From Dehalococcoidia bacterium (lineage in GTDB: Bacteria > Chloroflexota > Dehalococcoidia > GIF9 > AB-539-J10), in the NCBI GenBank assembly GCA_030603485.1, contig JAUVXS010000049.1, forward strand, positions 1 through 11,154: 11,154 nucleotides of DNA. The letters are read 5' to 3'. The position numbers and the translations under genes are program-made. The notes beneath the pieces are model-generated. The model saw nothing but the letters and a program-made list of their open reading frames with translations. It was not told the DNA's origin and searched no databases. Shown here piece after piece: positions 1 to 4,786 of the stretch. Within the stretch, counting starts at the first letter, position 1. Every line of letters begins with the position of its first letter.

Positions 1-39
1 ATACTGCCTCGTGTCTATCCCTTTGCCTTCGTCTGGCTT

Positions 40-861
40 TTACTCGAGCGGCTTTTGCTCCTGCCGGGCTCCGCTCTCACCTATCTGGGGCTTGAGGATG
101 TATTTTCCGTTATCACCCGTCGCCACCACGGTAATATCGAAGGTAAAGCTGGTAACCATATCAACTGTAACCTCGAATGGCATCGATATATGCAGTTTGC
201 TGCTTGGCAGCTTCACATCTACAGTTTGCCCTGTTGACTCTAGCTTGCCCTTGACTTCGCTCACATAGATGTATATCTTTGAGTACTGCCCTGCTGGGAC
301 ATTACCCCGCCAGATTTCCTGAGACTGCTCTCCCTGAAGCTGAGTAAGATCCACAGTTTTTGTCTCCGGCGTAAACTCGAGCCATTTCCCTGAACCCACA
401 GCTTGCAGTCCCGCTCTGGAAATTGTGACGTTAAGGTTCTCAAAGTCACCGATATCGTTGGGCTCATCACTGATGAGGAAAGCAAAATTACCCTCAGGGC
501 TGGGTACCAGCGTTGGTGGGTTGAGTACAGATCGTATCACCAGAGTACCTACGATAGCCAGGACTAATACTGCAACTGTCGCCCAGACTGCAGGCCGGGG
601 AATTACCTTAAAGGATGACAAAACTGGTGTCATTTGCCGCCGTTTGCCCAGAGCTGCGTGGAACTTCTGTCTGGCTGCTCTCTTGGTATCAGCCGACGGC
701 GTAAAAGTGTAGGTCTTCTGAACATCATGCATAGACTGGAGCAGAGGTTTTAGTTTTTCTGAATATGCTGGGTAATCGGACAGACAATCTGCCAGATTAT
801 CCCCGCGGTTAATGCGATCTATACATTCATCCAGTATTCGGTCAAAATCTTCGGCCATCAT
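40..861 (-). CDS. Membrane-anchored DUF4382-domain protein, candidate anti-sigma factor
   Basis: A 273-residue protein in three parts. Residues 1-75 are soluble and helical, resembling the N-terminal region of Chloroflexota DUF5667-type proteins encoded beside sigma factors. Residues about 91-112 form one hydrophobic membrane segment after a basic stretch. Residues about 124-262 match the DUF4382 pattern: an opening FLISDEPNDIGDFENLNVTI, a central VPAGQYSKIYIYV and an ending GKYILKP. The topology would place the N-terminus in the cytoplasm and DUF4382 outside. The ATG start overlaps the stop of the upstream ECF sigma gene by four bases, so the two are translationally coupled. That pairing suggests the N-terminal part binds and restrains the sigma factor; this is inference, since no classical zinc anti-sigma motif (HxxxCxxC) is visible. 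The reading frame is intact and ends in TAA near the window edge. Confidence 0.8.
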   Translation of the reverse strand: MMAEDFDRILDECIDRINRGDNLADCLSDYPAYSEKLKPLLQSMHDVQKTYTFTPSADTKRAARQKFHAALGKRRQMTPVLSSFKVIPRPAVWATVAVLVLAIVGTLVIRSVLNPPTLVPSPEGNFAFLISDEPNDIGDFENLNVTISRAGLQAVGSGKWLEFTPETKTVDLTQLQGEQSQEIWRGNVPAGQYSKIYIYVSEVKGKLESTGQTVDVKLPSSKLHISMPFEVTVDMVTSFTFDITVVATGDNGKYILKPQIGESGARQEQKPLE

Positions 862-1394
862 TTCTCCACTCCCATGATCCCACGCAGTTTTTCTATAGCT
901 GCTCTCTGCATTTCGCGCACTGCACCATCACTCTTGCCTAAAATATCACCGGCTTCTTTAGAAGTGCGTCCTCCAAAGAAACGAAGGTTTATAACCTCTC
1001 TTTGTTCCGTGGTGAGCTGCTTCATAGCCTGGGTAACTCGCTCAAACTCGATGTTTATCTCAGCAGTATCTGCGGGGTTATCGTTTCCCGGTAACACTAC
1101 TGGGTCAATGGGTACTGTCCTGCGCTTATCCATTTTTCTGAGATAGTCTACGGTGAGGTTATGCGCAATACGGAACAGCCATCCCTGCATCGGAACGCCC
1201 TGCTCCCGATACGACTTTAGAGACTTCAGTGCTTTCAAAAAAACCTCCCCGGCAATATCTTCGGCTTCTTCTTTGTTGCCGATATGAACGTAAACATAAC
1301 GCGCAATCTTGTCGTAGTACTCCTCATACAAACCAACAAGCCGGGTTTCATATTCATTTATTGCAGATATATTTTTACGATTACCTATATTCAT
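858..1394 (-). CDS. ECF-family RNA polymerase sigma factor
   Basis: A 178-residue protein with the two domains of an ECF (sigma-70 group 4) factor. Region 2 spans about residues 21-88 and includes the acidic AEDIAGEVFLKAL helix and the WLFRIAHNLTVDYLRK segment used for -10 recognition. Region 4 spans about 118-174, with LTTEQREVINLRFFGGRTSK followed by the helix-turn-helix IAD-like segment EAGDILGKSDGAVREMQRAA, which binds the -35 box. A linker of about 30 residues rich in Pro and Asp separates them. It is cotranscribed with the DUF4382 membrane protein, which overlaps its stop, the usual arrangement for a sigma factor and its membrane regulator. A -10-like TATAAT lies 18 bases before the ATG, and ACGAAA repeats lie further upstream. 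The start is the first ATG; the Shine-Dalgarno is weak. The signal sensed cannot be read from sequence. Confidence 0.9.
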   Translation of the reverse strand: MNIGNRKNISAINEYETRLVGLYEEYYDKIARYVYVHIGNKEEAEDIAGEVFLKALKSLKSYREQGVPMQGWLFRIAHNLTVDYLRKMDKRRTVPIDPVVLPGNDNPADTAEINIEFERVTQAMKQLTTEQREVINLRFFGGRTSKEAGDILGKSDGAVREMQRAAIEKLRGIMGVEK

Positions 1395-1411
1395 GCACTT
1401 GTCCCGGTTGT

Positions 1412-1417
1412 ATTATA
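1412..1417 (-). promoter_or_regulatory. -10-like box upstream of the ECF sigma gene
   Basis: The minus strand reads TATAAT here, 18 bases upstream of the sigma factor ATG, which would give a leader of about ten bases. No convincing -35 box sits 16-18 bases further upstream, so either an activator or an alternative sigma is needed, or the match is chance in an AT-rich leader. Confidence 0.35.
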
Positions 1418-1427
1418 TTCAATCAAA

Positions 1428-1448
1428 CGTGCCGGGGATTGTGGCACG
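1428..1448. repeat. Inverted repeat in the sigma operon upstream region
   Basis: CGTGCC (1428-1433) and GGCACG (1443-1448) form a 6-bp GC-rich stem around a 9-base loop. It lies just upstream of the -10-like box of the sigma operon and overlaps the first ACGAAA motif. An operator or a decayed terminator from the other side are both possible. Confidence 0.4.
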
Positions 1449-1481
1449 AAATAGTTGTTTCGTCTACTTTATATAACGAAA
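1446..1481. promoter_or_regulatory. Cluster of ACGAAA/TTTCGT motifs upstream of the sigma operon
   Basis: ACGAAA occurs at 1446-1451 and 1476-1481, and its complement TTTCGT at 1458-1463, so three copies of the hexamer in alternating orientation lie within 36 bases. The spacing fits a regulator site or an ECF-type -35 element family, since several ECF -35 boxes are built around a GAAAC-like core and sequences with ACGAAAC occur here on both strands. This may be an autoregulatory site; no binding data can be inferred. Confidence 0.35.
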
Positions 1482-1495
1482 CTACACATATAATG

Positions 1496-1681
1496 TCAGC
1501 TTATCGTAAATGACAGTCCTCCACCATTGACAGAGATAGCTAGCTCGATAGTTAGCGTGAAGGTCGCTGCAGTCAAACCGAAGTGGGTAACTTCTGCTTG
1601 GACTGTTACTTCAGAGGCAAAAAGATAAAGTCGAGGAGTTGACCTCGACCCTGTTCGATTTGGGGAATACCTCTGCCAGCC
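1496..1681 (-). pseudogene. 3' remnant of an unidentified beta-rich protein gene
   Basis: A minus-strand frame stays open from after a TAA at about 1682 to a TGA at 1496-1498. Its last 42 residues begin LFASEVTVQAEVTHFGL and end VNGGGLSFTIS. They alternate polar and hydrophobic residues strictly, as in a beta-sandwich or surface protein C-terminus, and look like real coding sequence. No ATG, GTG or TTG start with a ribosome-binding site precedes this portion, and the upstream part (rich in Pro, Arg and Ser) does not look coding. I therefore read it as the 3' end of a gene that lost its front. The family is not recognised. The remnant ends about 15 bases from the ACGAAA motif cluster of the sigma operon. 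Confidence 0.4.
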
Positions 1682-1763
1682 TTATATTACTATGTAGTGC
1701 CAAGCCAAAGGTTGTCCGCGAAACCATAATACTCAAAGGGGAATGGCACAACCCTCGTATTTT

Positions 1764-1802
1764 GTTGGATTTGAACCAACGACCTCTGGGTTATTAGCCC
1801 GA
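1764..1802 (-). pseudogene. tRNA-like 3'-half fragment (Ile-like anticodon loop)
   Basis: On the minus strand this reads as the anticodon arm, variable loop and T arm of a tRNA. The anticodon stem-loop is TCGGG, loop CTAATAA, CCCAG, with one mismatched pair and anticodon AAT in the Ile position. The five-base variable region is AGGTC. The T arm is perfect, GTTGG-TTCAAAT-CCAAC. The 5' half is missing: no D arm and no strand complementary to the following AAAATAC lies at the expected distance. It is therefore not a working tRNA. Such fragments are commonly left at attachment sites of integrated elements, but this sequence does not match the tRNA-Lys at 7077, so it is not simply the other end of the same insertion. 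Confidence 0.45.
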
Positions 1803-2049
1803 TCAACTTTAACTGCTGATGCCCTCATTAAACAAATTGACGAAATGTTGGATTGAAGTAGATATCAAGGGCGTTCACGTGAGGAGCAAATTCCAGGGAC
1901 ACCATACCAATCAGGCCTACTACAAATCAGGTATTATTTCCCAGAATATTTCGTTCAATGTCACATTAACTCACAATGTTGTGCTAGGCGACAAGCGTCC
2001 GGATTGTCGCATGGCATAGAGGACCATTTCCCGGTATCATAACTCATTA

Positions 2050-2072
2050 GGGGACCGAAAGAGGTGGTCTCC
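2050..2072. repeat. Inverted repeat upstream of the cyclase-like gene
   Basis: GGGGACC (2050-2056) pairs with GGTCTCC (2066-2072) across a 9-base loop, with one G-T pair. It lies 34 bases before the preferred ATG of the cyclase-like gene and just before a TATAAT at 2090-2095. It could be an operator or a leader hairpin. Confidence 0.3.
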
Positions 2073-2105
2073 AGACTATTTTTTCGTTATATAATATGTA
2101 CTACC

Positions 2106-3242
2106 ATGAAAGAGGCTACGTATAGTAAGAAGCTTTTTGCATTTCTTGACATCCTTGGATTTGGGCGGATAGTAGACGAATCCAAGAGGAATCCAGAGCT
2201 TATCAGTAAAATTGCTAAAATGCTATCCCGCTCTGAGCAAATAGCACAATCAGCTTTGACCACTAAGCTAACTGTATTAAGAGTGGACCTCAATAACTAT
2301 GTACAGCGTTCTTTCTCAGATACTAGCGTGATTTGTGGTCCGTATGATTCTCATCATGATTTCTCCTTCATTTCAACCTGGATAATGATGTATCAATATC
2401 TGATGTGGAAGGAATGGCGAGTTTTCATAAGGGGGGCAGTAGTCTATGGAGATTTATATTTAGATAAGAACATCATCTTTGGCCCAGCTCTAATTGATGC
2501 CTATCGTCTTGAGAAATGTAAGACGAAGGCTGTATGGCCTAGAGTGCTAGTTGATCAAAGTATGCTTAATAAAACCGGCGAAGAAGAACGTACAAGGGAT
2601 TTCTATGAATTCCTAAGGCAGGATGGTGATAACCTAGTCTATCTGGACTATTTAAGAGAGTTGTTCCACTTGGTCGTGTTGGGAGAGAACAAAAGAATTG
2701 TCGGTGAAAGACAACAGGATTTTGGTCTGCCAGCCAAGTTTTTTGAGGAACACAAGCAAGCTATTTTGATACAGGTATATAATTCGATGAAGGAAGAAAA
2801 CCAAGACGAAAGAAGGGAGATAATTGGAAAGTATGTAAAATTATCTGAATACCATAACTCAACTATTGAGAGGCTTCGCCAAGCTATAAAAGACTTGATG
2901 AATAATAGTGACCTTATACCCGAATTGTTTGACGACCAAATTAAATCTGAAAAAGCAAAGAAATTGGGGTTACAATATCAGCCTAAGTATAGTGCTGAGG
3001 AGCACCCCGAACAGTCAGACATGCTAAACATTCTCGGGACAGTCATCAATAGACTGATTGAAAATGCGCCCCCAAGTATTCTAGAAACGCTAGGCATAGT
3101 AATCATTGGCCAAACGGACGAGGTCGAACTGGGTAGAACGATTCGTGCTCTTTCTCAGGAGGCACCGCAGGCACTCTCAATACTAGACAAAGTCTTACAA
3201 GAGTCGATGATAAACATAGATAACTTAGGTCTGAATGTGTGA
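2106..3242 (+). CDS. Divergent class III nucleotidyl-cyclase-like protein with unknown C-terminal region
   Basis: A 378-residue protein from the ATG at 2106; an in-frame GTG at 2064 would add 14 residues. I prefer the ATG because the conserved FLDILGFG block then starts near residue 13, as in relatives I remember. The order of motifs follows class III cyclase domains: FAFLDILGFG supplies the first metal aspartate (D15), SFSDTSVI the second (D72), then IRGAVVYG (about 108-115), FGPALIDAYRLE (125-136) and PRVLVD (145-150). The DGDNLVYLDYL segment near 173-183 also recurs in this group as I recall it. The last 190 or so residues are charged and helical with no domain I recognise. Known cyclases of this fold make cyclic nucleotides; product and substrate here are unknown. 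It stands alone on the plus strand inside the element, preceded by a TATAAT (2090-2095), and its neighbours give no effector gene. Confidence 0.6.
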   Translation: MKEATYSKKLFAFLDILGFGRIVDESKRNPELISKIAKMLSRSEQIAQSALTTKLTVLRVDLNNYVQRSFSDTSVICGPYDSHHDFSFISTWIMMYQYLMWKEWRVFIRGAVVYGDLYLDKNIIFGPALIDAYRLEKCKTKAVWPRVLVDQSMLNKTGEEERTRDFYEFLRQDGDNLVYLDYLRELFHLVVLGENKRIVGERQQDFGLPAKFFEEHKQAILIQVYNSMKEENQDERREIIGKYVKLSEYHNSTIERLRQAIKDLMNNSDLIPELFDDQIKSEKAKKLGLQYQPKYSAEEHPEQSDMLNILGTVINRLIENAPPSILETLGIVIIGQTDEVELGRTIRALSQEAPQALSILDKVLQESMINIDNLGLNV

Positions 3243-3260
3243 GTTACTGCGTACAGATGG

Positions 3261-3277
3261 AAAGCGTAGTGCTTTTT
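3261..3277 (+). terminator. Weak rho-independent terminator after the cyclase-like gene
   Basis: AAAGC and GCTTT form a 5-bp stem around loop GTAGT, followed by further T residues, 18 bases after the stop codon. The stem is short and AT-rich, so termination would be inefficient. Confidence 0.35.
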
Positions 3278-3369
3278 CTCATATTCTTGCTTCAGGCACT
3301 AAAAGGACCATAGCGATCAAGGATATATAACCAACAGACCTGCATTTTGTGTGAGATCACAATTGCCTG

Positions 3370-3383
3370 TTTTGTTACTTAGT
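3370..3383 (+). repeat. 14-base direct repeat, copy 1
   Basis: TTTTGTTACTTAGT occurs here and again at 4094-4107. Weaker similarity follows in both copies, with ACACT a few bases downstream. The two copies bracket the truncated recombinase and the 118-residue ORF. Confidence 0.45.
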
Positions 3384-3495
3384 TGCACACTAAGATGAAT
3401 TGTTACTCCTTAAATCTATGGTATGTCTTGGACACCGCATAAAAAACTATTTACAATTCCTTAGATAAAGGTGCTTTGCCGCTGGGGTATCAAGC

Positions 3496-3528
3496 CATTC
3501 TTAGAAGAATGATTAGCATATATGCTAA
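3496..3528. repeat. Two back-to-back perfect palindromes
   Basis: CATTCTT-AG-AAGAATG (3496-3511) is separated by one base from TTAGCATATATGCTAA (3513-3528), a perfect 16-base palindrome. They begin five bases after the stop codon of the truncated recombinase in its direction of transcription. Possible roles are a recombination site, a regulator site or a transcript-end structure. There is no T run, so a standard terminator is unlikely. Confidence 0.6.
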
Positions 3529-3532
3529 AAGC

Positions 3533-3712
3533 CTATCGTCCATATGTGTCAGATATCCCCAGCCCGATGAGTTCCGACACCCTTGTGCCGGTTCGCCAAG
3601 GGATGCGGATAAGCAGGACATCCCTAGGGTTCTTAGCAACGGCAATCAGCTGCTCGGCCCGTTTGGGAGAAAGATATGCATTCAAGTCGCCAATAGCACT
3701 TACCCGTGTCAC
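3533..3712 (-). pseudogene. Truncated tyrosine recombinase (XerC/D-like integrase fragment)
   Basis: A 59-codon frame starting at GTG with a strong AAGGAG ribosome-binding site (3719-3724, spacing 6), which overlaps the stop of the 118-residue ORF upstream. It therefore begins as a proper operon gene. Residues 11-54 read as the start of a tyrosine recombinase catalytic domain: AYLSPKRAEQLIAVAKNPRD then LLIRIPWRTGTRVSELIGL, where the arginine of TGTRVSE is the first catalytic residue. Similarity stops at GISD, followed by TYGR and a stop. The Lys, His-x-x-Arg, His and nucleophilic Tyr are all absent, and I could not find them in other frames downstream. The N-terminal core-binding domain is also missing, although families of this element type may start this way. 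It cannot catalyse recombination. Confidence 0.7.
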
Positions 3713-3722
3713 TTTATGCTCC

Positions 3723-4079
3723 TTAGCTGTTGGTTAATGGTTTAGAAACCCTCGACTTGTTTTTCTTGTCAGATTTTACAGTGGCCGCTGTAGTTTTGGG
3801 CGGAAAAACGCGTTTCTGTGGCATGTCCTTCATTCTCTTAACTAATCTAGCCCGTGCTTCAGTCGATAGCTTTACCGGTGCCCTCGGTGGTCTGATCCTT
3901 TTCTTTTCTATCTCGTACCCCTTGCCGCCAAAACCATTTTCCATCACTGGCTTCAATCCTAGTTTCTTTTCTAGGTGCTTCTGCCAGGTCTTTTCATAGG
4001 TAAAGATGCTGGCGGCATCCTCGGCCTTGTTGAAGTTTATGATTGTTTCTTTCTCGTAGTTAGATAGTCTTTCAGACAT
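3723..4079 (-). CDS. Mobile-element accessory protein of unknown function, 118 aa
   Basis: A basic protein opening with MSERLSNYEKETIINFNKAE, then TYEKTWQKHLEKKLG, then a basic proline-rich RIRPPRAPVKL stretch and a lysine-rich tail. I recall many proteins with this opening (a YEKETIINFN-type motif followed by an EKxWQKHLEKKLG-like segment) in integrative elements and phages of Firmicutes and Chloroflexota, usually annotated as hypothetical; the function is not known to me. The N-terminal 65 residues look folded, the rest probably disordered or nucleic-acid binding because of its charge. It has an AAAAAGG ribosome-binding site five bases from the ATG. It is followed directly by the truncated recombinase, whose ribosome-binding site overlaps this gene's stop, and preceded by the small ORF at 4110-4199, so it sits in a recombination-linked operon. 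Confidence 0.75.
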   Translation of the reverse strand: MSERLSNYEKETIINFNKAEDAASIFTYEKTWQKHLEKKLGLKPVMENGFGGKGYEIEKKRIRPPRAPVKLSTEARARLVKRMKDMPQKRVFPPKTTAATVKSDKKNKSRVSKPLTNS

Positions 4080-4093
4080 ATCAACCTTTTTCT

Positions 4094-4107
4094 TTTTGTT
4101 ACTTAGT
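4094..4107 (+). repeat. 14-base direct repeat, copy 2
   Basis: TTTTGTTACTTAGT, identical to 3370-3383. This copy lies in the leader between the small ORF and the 118-residue ORF. Confidence 0.45.
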
Positions 4108-4109
4108 AT

Positions 4110-4199
4110 CTACACTGATAGGAATGCAGAACGGAAATGCTGTATTGTGACTATGCCATACTGATACGACATAGATACCGTATCGATACCATATGACAT
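4110..4199 (-). CDS. Small ORF (29 aa) with near-ideal Shine-Dalgarno
   Basis: A 29-codon frame, MSYGIDTVSMSYQYGIVTI followed by a short hydrophobic tail ending AFLSV, begins at an ATG exactly eight bases after AAAGGGAGGT (4208-4217), the best ribosome-binding site in this operon. It stops 30 bases before the 118-residue ORF. The peptide has an internal near-repeat (YGIDTVSM and YGIVTI) because it overlaps the GATAC repeats. It may be a translated leader peptide or a short element protein; alternatively the site may be a DNA-binding array that happens to be open. No homologue is recognised with certainty. Confidence 0.45.
   Translation of the reverse strand: MSYGIDTVSMSYQYGIVTIQHFRSAFLSV
4163..4189. 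repeat. Three GATAC motifs at 11-base spacing with a 10-base palindrome
   Basis: GATAC begins at 4163, 4174 and 4185, exactly one helical turn apart, and GTATCGATAC (4180-4189) is a perfect palindrome. Helically phased short repeats are typical of cooperative binding by excisionase-like or repressor proteins, and the excisionase-like gene lies immediately upstream. An iteron-like origin is less likely without a replication gene. Confidence 0.5.
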
Positions 4200-4215
4200 A
4201 TACTATTACCTCCCT

Positions 4216-4249
4216 TTAGGGTGGCAAGCTTAGCTGGCGCCCACCCTAA
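4216..4249 (-). promoter_or_regulatory. Stem-loop abutting the small ORF ribosome-binding site
   Basis: TTAGGGTGG (4216-4224) and CCACCCTAA (4241-4249) form a perfect 9-bp stem with a 16-base loop. In the minus-strand transcript it follows the HTH gene stop by 12 bases and its 3' arm runs directly into the AAAGGGAGGT ribosome-binding site. The CCCT of that arm could alternatively pair with the AGGG of the ribosome-binding site. No T run follows, so it is a better candidate for a processing or translational control element than for a terminator. Confidence 0.45.
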
Positions 4250-4261
4250 CTTAGTTTTCTG

Positions 4262-4468
4262 TTACGACCGTAACCTGTCATTTTTTGCCATCTCCAGCAT
4301 TTGCATCAAGGCCGCCCTCGGAATTAATATTCGCCTTCCCATGCGAATGTTGGGAATGGTCCCACATTTTATCTGCGCATATGCCGTCCCCCGACCGATA
4401 CGTAAGAGTTTCGCTGCCTCAACTGGAGTCAGCACCAGCGAATCATTCCTGTTTTCTTGATTACTCAT
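4262..4468 (-). CDS. Excisionase-like helix-turn-helix DNA-binding protein
   Basis: A 68-residue protein with the MerR-like winged HTH of the excisionase (HTH_17) family: LTPVEAAKLLRIGRGTAYAQ forms the two recognition helices (about 13-32), then GTIPNIRMGRRILIPRAAL forms the wing and the conserved final hydrophobic segment (37-54). Such proteins bind short DNA repeats and direct excision or repress transcription. I chose the ATG at 4468 rather than an upstream one at 4534 because the upstream start would overlap the AbrB gene and add an unconserved basic tail. From 4468 the gene follows the AbrB stop by seven bases. GATAC repeats about 75 bases past its stop are a plausible target. With the plus-strand integrase it would complete an integration/excision pair. 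Confidence 0.8.
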   Translation of the reverse strand: MSNQENRNDSLVLTPVEAAKLLRIGRGTAYAQIKCGTIPNIRMGRRILIPRAALMQMLEMAKNDRLRS

Positions 4469-4475
4469 TTGCTTG

Positions 4476-4676
4476 CTAACCTTTCTTACGATCGATTGCT
4501 GCTTCACTTTGGTTTTCGTTTCCCCCAAGAACAAAAATCGTTATGACGTCATCAAGTTCCATAAAGATACTCCGGATGAGTTCTCCAGCCTTTTCTTCGC
4601 AACATTTGAGCCAGTCCCGAGGGATAACCAGCGCTCGGCTGTTGCCGACTTGGATCAATTTTTTCATTAATGGCAT
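4476..4676 (-). CDS. AbrB/MazE-type swapped-hairpin DNA-binding protein
   Basis: A 66-residue protein whose N-terminal half carries the SpoVT/AbrB signature: KKLIQVGNSRALVIPRDWL (residues 5-23), followed by a helix and a short ITIFVLG strand. The fold dimerises to bind DNA. It is found in transition-state regulators and in antitoxins such as MazE. No toxin gene (MazF/PemK or PIN domain) lies beside it, so a stand-alone regulator of this element is the better reading. It is the first gene of the minus-strand operon, with AAGGGA as ribosome-binding site before the first ATG, and is divergent from the 318-residue HTH protein. It may bind the palindromes in the shared control region. Confidence 0.75.
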   Translation of the reverse strand: MPLMKKLIQVGNSRALVIPRDWLKCCEEKAGELIRSIFMELDDVITIFVLGGNENQSEAAIDRKKG

Positions 4677-4702
4677 TGTTTATCCCTTGACTTTGTTGAT
4701 GT

Positions 4703-4735
4703 TATAATATTATACTAACCTCTAAAATATGTCAA
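4703..4735 (-). promoter_or_regulatory. Probable promoter of the AbrB operon
   Basis: On the minus strand TTGACA (4730-4735) precedes TATAAT (4709-4714), but with a 15-base gap; a 17-base gap gives TAATAT instead. The -10 region lies in a perfect 12-base AT palindrome (4703-4714), which may be an operator. Transcription would begin about 25 bases before the AbrB start. Confidence 0.55.
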
Positions 4736-4769
4736 GTCCTTATCCATTTATTTGACAGGCCTATTCCAG

Positions 4770-4786
4770 AATACTTGACAAGTATT
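4770..4786. promoter_or_regulatory. Palindromic operator candidate over a -35 box
   Basis: AATACTT-GAC-AAGTATT is a perfect inverted repeat with 7-base arms and a 3-base centre. It covers the TTGACA -35 box at 4775-4780, so a dimer bound here would block the plus-strand promoter. The AbrB or the HTH protein encoded next door are the natural candidates. Confidence 0.55.

Larger units (their letters stand above)
1495..2063. other. Gene-poor scarred interval at the probable left edge of the element
   Basis: No intact gene is supported here. The stretch holds the beta-rich CDS remnant (1496-1681), a perfect 7-bp hairpin with arms GTCGAGG and CCTCGAC near 1630-1650, and the tRNA-like fragment (1764-1802). 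A 66-codon plus-strand frame at 1819-2019 has no family resemblance or clear ribosome-binding site. Just before the cyclase-like gene lies a 7-bp inverted repeat with one G-T pair (2050-2056 with 2066-2072). The mixture of broken pieces is typical of a junction between chromosome and mobile DNA. Confidence 0.5.
3243..3532. other. Noncoding interval between cyclase-like gene and recombinase remnant
   Basis: No coding sequence is supported. The interval contains the weak terminator at 3261-3277, one copy of a 14-base direct repeat (3370-3383) whose end forms a small CTTAGT/ACTAAG hairpin (3379-3395), and the two adjacent palindromes at 3496-3528. It is probably debris downstream of the truncated recombinase. 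Confidence 0.5.

Noticed and set aside
1537..1546. TAGCTAGCTC at 1537-1546 shares 8-base words with the int/tRNA-Lys junction (7067-7074 and 7082-7089), a possible left attachment core.
   Set aside because: Eight bases are expected by chance in a window of this size, and the similarity does not extend on either side.
1819..2019. Plus-strand 66-codon frame.
   Set aside because: There is no family resemblance, no ribosome-binding site and no neighbour context, and the frame is short enough to be chance.
2064..2105. GTG start adding 14 residues to the cyclase-like protein.
   Set aside because: The added segment is not conserved-looking and lies across a TATAAT and a hairpin; the ATG at 2106 places the first motif where the family has it. 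It is not excluded.
3476..3745. Plus-strand open frames of 89 and 71 codons.
   Set aside because: They lie antisense to the truncated recombinase, which has a clear family match and a strong ribosome-binding site on the minus strand.
4163..4189. Plasmid-type iteron origin.
   Set aside because: There are only three short motifs and no replication initiator gene in the window.
4476..4676. Toxin-antitoxin system with the AbrB-type protein as antitoxin.
   Set aside because: No toxin-like gene lies on either side; the downstream gene is an excisionase-like HTH protein.
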